Shown piece by piece: positions 59,921 through 64,000 of a stretch of 64,000 nucleotides of DNA. The DNA is from Acetobacterium sp. KB-1. Its GTDB lineage: Bacteria > Bacillota > Clostridia > Eubacteriales > Eubacteriaceae. Both the position numbers and the translations under genes were made by a program. The DNA lies in assembly GCF_003260995.1 (NCBI RefSeq), contig NZ_CP030040.1, forward strand, positions 3,837,708 through 3,901,707, read 5' to 3'. Below the pieces are notes generated by a model. It saw only the letters and a program-made list of their open reading frames with translations. It was not told the origin of the DNA and searched no databases. The stretch's first letter is position 1; each line of letters starts with the position of its first letter.

Positions 59921-60172
59921 ATGCTAACAGAATTTGTTTGGGTAACCGGATTAGTTAAACTTCTGACTGATGCGTCTCTGGCGCTGTATATTATCTTACC
60001 GCTGTTGGCGTTAATTGTCATTGGTTGGAATGTAATCAAACGGCTACAGGCAGACGATCACGAAAAAATAAAATACAAAGAAAACATGAAAACGACGCTG
60101 GTCTATCTGGTAATCGGAATGACGGTCAATGGTTTTATCACCATGCTCTTAAGCTATTTCCCGAGTTCCTGA
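59921..60172 (+). CDS. Small two-helix membrane protein of the transfer operon
   Basis: 83 residues with two hydrophobic helices separated by KRLQADDHEKIKYKENMK. Plan resembles VirB2/TrbC-like pilin or a channel accessory protein. ATG 59921 is eight bases after AAAGGAGG; other starts are nearer to it. Confidence 0.6.
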   Translation: MLTEFVWVTGLVKLLTDASLALYIILPLLALIVIGWNVIKRLQADDHEKIKYKENMKTTLVYLVIGMTVNGFITMLLSYFPSS

Positions 60173-60176
60173 AGGT

Positions 60177-60193
60177 TGTTTCCCGAGGAAACA
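60177..60193 (-). repeat. Palindrome site 13 (reverse orientation)
   Basis: TGTTTCCCGAGGAAACA, four bases after the preceding stop. Confidence 0.9.
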
Positions 60194-60232
60194 CGGATAT
60201 AGAAATTCAATAAAATTTTAAGGAGAAATTTA

Positions 60233-60490
60233 ATGGCTTTAATATTAAAAAATGTAAAAGAAGCGGTAGTTAAACCCCTTGTGCTATGGCATGCAAAGCT
60301 CTTAAGTAGCGAAGCTGAAGAAATGAACACCGATTCCGGCTCGATTGTTGAAGGTGCGGGGATGTGGATTGTCGGATTGATGGGTGTGGCACTGTTTCTG
60401 TATGCATTTCGGGATATCATTGGTAACACCATTATTCCGTCGATTAGATCAAACTTTCAGGCGTTGTTCTCGAACATCCCGACATCTTAA
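60233..60490 (+). CDS. Small single-helix membrane protein of the transfer operon
   Basis: 85 residues, one hydrophobic helix at about 43-60 and an amphipathic N-terminus. AAGGAGAAATTTA before ATG. Could be a pilin-like subunit (similar small proteins are found at this place in Gram-positive conjugation operons); no motif proves it. Confidence 0.6.
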   Translation: MALILKNVKEAVVKPLVLWHAKLLSSEAEEMNTDSGSIVEGAGMWIVGLMGVALFLYAFRDIIGNTIIPSIRSNFQALFSNIPTS

Positions 60491-60565
60491 ATGCTTCGAT
60501 TTAAAAAGAGCGGCTGCTATTTGGACCGTTCTTTTTCTTTTTAATCAAAGAGAGAAAGGAGAATT

Positions 60566-61384
60566 ATGTATCCAATCTTTAAAAACTTTATCTTTGATGC
60601 AATTAACAATAGTGGGGTGATTACCGGCAGCATCAAAAGTCTGGCTGAACAGGTGTTTTACATCGATAAATATATCGGAGATGCGTCGGGACTCGATTTA
60701 TCCACGGGGCTGACGCAAATCTTTTATCAGCTGGCACTGCTGCTATTGGTAATCAAGTTTTCTAAAAGCGGTTTTGAAACCTATATTACCTGGACTGGTG
60801 GTGATCCGGATAGCGATCCCATGGCGATGCTGCAACGAATGGTTAAAGCCGTGGTCATGATTGTGGCCTTCCCGATGCTCTATCAGATCTTTGCCCGGGT
60901 GTGTACCGGGGTCTTGTATGAAATTCTCAATAGTATGAATTCAAAGTTCCTATATGAAGAAAACTTTGTGAAAAGTCTGATCGAAGCGGGTATGGGGCCT
61001 TTTGCAGTGCTTTTTTTCTTTATCGGTGCACTGGTGCTCTATTTTCAAATGCTGGCCCGGGGTTTTCAGATGTGGATCATGCAGATCGGCTTTCCGTTGG
61101 CCTGTGTGGGAATGATAGAAAGTGATAATGGGGTGTTTGCCCCTTTTATGATGACCTTTTTCAAGGCCGGAATTACAACCATTATTCAGCTATCACTGTT
61201 GTCCTTGTCCTATATTCTGATGGCTACCGGTGATTTTGCGATTGGTTTTAGTGCCCTGGCAGCGGGGATTACCACGCCGGCGCTACTCCAGCAGTTTATG
61301 GTTCATGCCGGCAATGCGAATTTATCGGGAAAGGCGTTAACCATTGCCCGAGTCACGGAGGTGGCGGTGCGGTCAGTAAAATAA
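60566..61384 (+). CDS. VirB6/TrbL-like conjugation membrane protein
   Basis: 272 residues with about six hydrophobic helices; the polar segments DPDSDPMAMLQRMVKAVVMI and RGFQMWIMQIGFPLACVGMIES resemble TrbL/VirB6 proteins that line the inner-membrane channel. AAAGGAGAATT before ATG. Confidence 0.8.
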   Translation: MYPIFKNFIFDAINNSGVITGSIKSLAEQVFYIDKYIGDASGLDLSTGLTQIFYQLALLLLVIKFSKSGFETYITWTGGDPDSDPMAMLQRMVKAVVMIVAFPMLYQIFARVCTGVLYEILNSMNSKFLYEENFVKSLIEAGMGPFAVLFFFIGALVLYFQMLARGFQMWIMQIGFPLACVGMIESDNGVFAPFMMTFFKAGITTIIQLSLLSLSYILMATGDFAIGFSALAAGITTPALLQQFMVHAGNANLSGKALTIARVTEVAVRSVK

Positions 61385-61413
61385 GAACAGAAAATTGCGA
61401 AGAAAGGAGTCGT

Positions 61414-61641
61414 ATGGAAACCATTGATTATTTTGCAGATCTGAATAATATCTACGGCCTACTGCTCACCTTGATCAATGTTGGTGTTGTCTTTCGGGTG
61501 GTTTATTGTATTACCCATATGATTCATTCCCCTGATGAAAGAGGGGTGTATGTAAGGCGGATCAGGCACGTTTTAATCTTCTGTGTCATTGCCAATACCC
61601 TGATCCCATTTCGGGATGTGATTCTGGCTTATATCACATAA
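61414..61641 (+). CDS. Small membrane protein of the transfer operon
   Basis: 75 residues, two helices (about 12-33 and 48-70) separated by a short basic loop (ERGVYVRRIRH). AAAGGAGTCGT before ATG. Family unknown. Confidence 0.6.
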   Translation: METIDYFADLNNIYGLLLTLINVGVVFRVVYCITHMIHSPDERGVYVRRIRHVLIFCVIANTLIPFRDVILAYIT

Positions 61642-61644
61642 AAC

Positions 61645-61661
61645 TGTTTCCTCGGGAAACA
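61645..61661 (+). repeat. Palindrome site 14
   Basis: CTGTTTCCTCGGGAAACAG, three bases after the preceding stop and ahead of AAAGGAGG. Confidence 0.9.
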
Positions 61662-61677
61662 GGGAAAGGAGGAATTG

Positions 61678-61998
61678 ATGGAAAATCACGAAGAATTGTA
61701 CATCCCGATGGGGATTAAAGCTAACCGCCAGGTGATTGAGGGAATGGAAGTGAAGGAAATATTTTTGATGGGTGTGATGTTCTGTATCGACGTCATTCTG
61801 TGTGCGCTTTACTATGTTACCTTTACCGATCCCATCGGAACATTTTTCGGCTTTTTGGCGATCCTGTTGTCTTCCTATCTGGTGCTAAAAAAAAGCGAGA
61901 AAGATAATCAGTCTTTTTTGGATATGCTGCAACATATTTTTAGCTATTACCGTGGCCGTAAACACTATGCCTACATCCATCTTAATGAGTGGGAATAG
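61678..61998 (+). CDS. PrgI/VirB3-like membrane protein
   Basis: 106 residues: a short N-terminal polar part (YIPMGIKANRQVIEGMEVKEI), two adjacent helices and a basic C-terminal segment (YYRGRKHYAY), matching PrgI-type VirB3 analogues that work with the VirB4 ATPase. ATG 61678 follows AAAGGAGGAATTG. Confidence 0.72.
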   Translation: MENHEELYIPMGIKANRQVIEGMEVKEIFLMGVMFCIDVILCALYYVTFTDPIGTFFGFLAILLSSYLVLKKSEKDNQSFLDMLQHIFSYYRGRKHYAYIHLNEWE

Positions 61999-62007
61999 GA
62001 GGGCCAT

Positions 62008-62601
62008 ATGGCAGCGTTAGGATTTAGTGGCGTTTTGGGTTGCTGGTTCCTGATGGGATCGGTATTAAAAAGGCAGTTTGAAAAGGCGTTTTTATCCAAT
62101 GCATTCATTGTGGCAACGCCTTTATTATTTTTATTATTGGTGATTGATGATCCGGTGATTATTTTACGCACCGGATTATTTTGTTGTCTGATGTTTTACA
62201 TCGGATACTTTGATTTTAAAACAAAGACCATTCCCCGATTTGTCCATCCCCTGATTTTATTAGTGGGATGCATCGGAATCAGCGGAGAATGGTTAGTAAA
62301 GCAGGCCATCCCCGGGGCATTGACCCTGGGTATTCTGATGGCAGTTTCTAGCTGGCTGATTAAGCGAATCACCAGACAGGATCAGGCCATTGGCTTAGGG
62401 GATGTTAAGCTTGTCACCGTTTGTGGGTTTTATCTGGGCTGGGATGCCGGCGTAACCGGTCTGATGATCGGATTACTCTTAAGTATCCTATGGTCCCGGA
62501 CCAGGCATCTGAAACGCAATGAAATGTTTGCCTTTGCGCCGTTTCTATGCTCGGGTTTTATGATTGCAGTAATGTTATTAGAAAGGAAGGTGTATCTGTG
62601 A
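62008..62601 (+). CDS. Type IV prepilin peptidase (A24 family)
   Basis: 197 residues, about six helices, with the two catalytic aspartates in GYFDFKTKTIPRF and GLGDVKLV. It lacks the N-terminal methylase domain, as in TadV/CpaA-type short peptidases. Would mature Flp/Tad-like prepilins. Its stop overlaps the next start (GTGA). No prepilin gene is obvious, though the small hydrophobic proteins at 59921 and 60233 are candidates. Confidence 0.88.
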   Translation: MAALGFSGVLGCWFLMGSVLKRQFEKAFLSNAFIVATPLLFLLLVIDDPVIILRTGLFCCLMFYIGYFDFKTKTIPRFVHPLILLVGCIGISGEWLVKQAIPGALTLGILMAVSSWLIKRITRQDQAIGLGDVKLVTVCGFYLGWDAGVTGLMIGLLLSILWSRTRHLKRNEMFAFAPFLCSGFMIAVMLLERKVYL

Positions 62602-63317
62602 AAAATGGAGGGAAGATGCTCATTGGTTTTTTTGTTGTTGTCTTTGCGCTGTTGTTGTCTTGGGTGATTGTGCCCATGGGCACGGGCATGATTGGCAATA
62701 CAACAACGATTGTACGGGTCAAAGAAACCATCCGGGTGGGGGATCAACTCACCGAACGGAATGTTGAGGAAGTGGAGGTTAGCGGATACAATTTACCGGC
62801 TAGCGCCATCAAAAGTAAGAATGAGGTCATTGGCAAGTATTCCACCGCAAAGTTGGAATCGGGAGACTATGTACTGCAAAGCAAGCTGGTTAATGACATG
62901 ATCACCAGTGGAAACTATATGAGTGCCCTGGATGGCGGAAAACAGATTGTGTCAGTGACGATAAAAGACTTTGCCAATGGAATTTCCGGAAAACTCATGC
63001 CCGGGGATGTGGTGATGATTTTAAATAATGCCGAAGCAGCGGGTAACCGCAGCACTGTTTATCCGGAACTGCAATATGTGAAGGTACTGGCGGTGACCAC
63101 CCAAACCGGGGTGGATATGGGTGGAGAAAAATTATCAGATGATACCGAGCTGCCGGCGACGGTGACGCTGCTGGTCAATAAAGCCCAGGCGCAGCTGCTT
63201 ACCGGACTTGAAAAGAATGGAAATATTGTCTTTGCCCTGATGTATCGGGGAGATGAGGACACGGCCAACCAGTTTTTACAAAAGCAGGAAGAAGTTTTTA
63301 AGGCCGGGGGTATTTAA
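62598..63317 (+). CDS. CpaB/RcpC-like SAF-domain protein
   Basis: 239 residues: N-terminal membrane anchor, a SAF domain (VRVKETIRVGDQLTERNVEEVEV...VIGKYSTAKLESGDYVLQSKL) and a C-terminal beta-rich CpaB-like part (VSVTIKDFANGISGKLMPGDVV). CpaB proteins belong to Tad/Flp pilus assembly. GTG 62598 follows AAAGGAAGG and overlaps the peptidase stop. Confidence 0.85.
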   Translation: MKNGGKMLIGFFVVVFALLLSWVIVPMGTGMIGNTTTIVRVKETIRVGDQLTERNVEEVEVSGYNLPASAIKSKNEVIGKYSTAKLESGDYVLQSKLVNDMITSGNYMSALDGGKQIVSVTIKDFANGISGKLMPGDVVMILNNAEAAGNRSTVYPELQYVKVLAVTTQTGVDMGGEKLSDDTELPATVTLLVNKAQAQLLTGLEKNGNIVFALMYRGDEDTANQFLQKQEEVFKAGGI

Positions 63318-63319
63318 TC

Positions 63320-63336
63320 TGTTTCCTCGGGAAACA
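63320..63336 (+). repeat. Palindrome site 15
   Basis: CTGTTTCCTCGGGAAACAG, two bases after the SAF-protein stop; pairs with site 16, 47 bases on. Confidence 0.9.
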
Positions 63337-63366
63337 GGAAATGAAGGATTGGACGATATACAGTCT

Positions 63367-63383
63367 TGTTTCCTCGGGAAACA
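63367..63383 (+). repeat. Palindrome site 16
   Basis: TGTTTCCTCGGGAAACA with CTTG on its left, as in site 12. Confidence 0.9.
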
Positions 63384-63408
63384 AAATGATCAGGAAACGG
63401 AGGATTTT

Positions 63409-63564
63409 ATGGAGCAAAGTCAGGAAACAGCAAGTAACTATGTGGGAATGTCTTGTGATTTTCAAAGATTGAATAGATTTATAAAAAAAGAACAGATAAT
63501 TTTCATCGATCCGAAGGGCGAGAATAACCTAATACTTAAAAAGGAGGCGACACTATGGAAGTAA
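63409..63564 (+). CDS. Short hypothetical protein, 51 residues
   Basis: ATG after GGAGGATTTT, a polar peptide (MEQSQETASNYVGMSCDFQR...). Its last codons overlap the start of the next gene, whose AAGGAGG lies within it. Confidence 0.5.
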   Translation: MEQSQETASNYVGMSCDFQRLNRFIKKEQIIFIDPKGENNLILKKEATLWK

Positions 63565-64000
63565 TCACCGTATGGGGATCCCCGGGCGGGGGAAAAACCA
63601 CCCTCAGTCTGGAGCTGGCCAAGCATATCAGTGAAAAAACAAAGGAAAACGTCGTGCTGATATTCACCGAGGATCAGGCTAGTCCTTTATCCTATCTCTT
63701 TCCCAGTCTCAATAAGGAGGGCGGCTCCCTGGGAAAGATCATTACCATGGCCGGGTTTGACCAGGAAGAACTGCTAAAAACGTTGGTCAATCACCCCAAG
63801 AATAAATACCTGGCCTTTTTGGGATATCGTAGTGAGGATTCCAAACGCAGTTATCCGGAGGTGGTGGAACCCCAGGTGATTGACCTGTTTGTCACCCTGG
63901 GCCAGAAATTCAAGTATGCCATTATCGATGGACTATCCGATTTTCATAACGATTGGATTACCCAGTATGGTTTACGTTATGGAAGTTGTGTCATGGTTGG
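63555..64000 (+). CDS. CpaE/MinD-like P-loop ATPase, 3' end outside window
   Basis: 148 codons visible, open to the right edge. ATG 63555 after AAGGAGGCGACACT. P-loop VWGSPGGGKTTLSLELAKHI at residues 6-25 and Walker B-like YAIIDGLSD near 121 suggest a MinD/CpaE-type ATPase, the localisation factor of Tad pili; here it follows prepilin peptidase and CpaB-like genes. A CpaF/VirB11 ATPase is expected further right. Confidence 0.75.
   Translation, partial: MEVITVWGSPGGGKTTLSLELAKHISEKTKENVVLIFTEDQASPLSYLFPSLNKEGGSLGKIITMAGFDQEELLKTLVNHPKNKYLAFLGYRSEDSKRSYPEVVEPQVIDLFVTLGQKFKYAIIDGLSDFHNDWITQYGLRYGSCVMV

Overview
The window looks like a chromosome segment from an anaerobic, acetogenic Firmicute of the Acetobacterium/Eubacterium type. 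The main evidence is a complete bzaA-bzaB-cobT-bzaC-bzaD-bzaE operon for oxygen-independent synthesis of 5,6-dimethylbenzimidazole (the lower ligand of vitamin B12), in the gene order known from Eubacterium limosum and Acetobacterium woodii. Strong AGGAGG ribosome sites, a desulfoferrodoxin and the general gene style agree. Species cannot be fixed from this sequence alone.

Bases 1-29,000 are ordinary chromosome: an xpaC-telA pair, an alpha/beta hydrolase, glycerate kinase with a CdaR-type regulator, a CorC-like membrane protein, the B12-riboswitch-controlled bza operon (minus strand), an nfeD-qmcA pair, an ABC exporter, an orphan larE, a GH25 lysozyme, desulfoferrodoxin, a Nudix hydrolase, a class-I-amidotransferase peptidase, and a minus-strand operon with an iron/corrinoid-type ABC importer behind a TiaS-like protein. 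A tRNA-Arg(ACG) at 29,035-29,111 closes this part.

From that tRNA to the right edge lies one integrated conjugative element, whose right end is outside the window. Its serine recombinase ends inside the tRNA, which supplies its last codons and stop. Next come an ATPase/HNH pair of the Septu kind and an OLD-family nuclease (a defence block), an IS3-family insertion, a phage-like XRE regulator switch with palindromic operators, small cargo genes, a 650-bp gene-free stretch with a tRNA-like minihelix and RNA-like hairpins, a RepA_N replication initiator, a HipA-like kinase, ParA, two ParB paralogues, a radical-SAM gene, a MOB relaxase, a KfrA-like coiled-coil protein, and a long transfer region (a Spo11/TopoVI-like TOPRIM protein, an HTH-MobC fusion, SSB, primase-like protein, VirD4 coupling protein, VirB6/PrgI-like membrane proteins, then prepilin peptidase, CpaB-like and CpaE-like genes). 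It behaves like a plasmid backbone that lives integrated.

The most unusual signal is a family of 16 nearly identical 17-bp palindromes (TGTTTCCTCGGGAAACA) placed in the gaps between genes from 46.2 to 63.4 kb, resembling the parS/Noc binding-site family. A second palindrome (core CACCCGGTG) occurs once before parA and six times in a 46-bp-period array behind the relaxase. Two ParB paralogues and two palindrome families suggest a dual ParB-DNA system.

The assembly shows problems. A Nextera mate-pair junction adaptor is embedded at 56,669-56,706 inside an IS3-family copy that has lost part of its transposase, and two unrelated loci both carry exact 89-bp triplications, one of which breaks the radical-SAM gene. 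These places should be confirmed on raw reads before biological interpretation.
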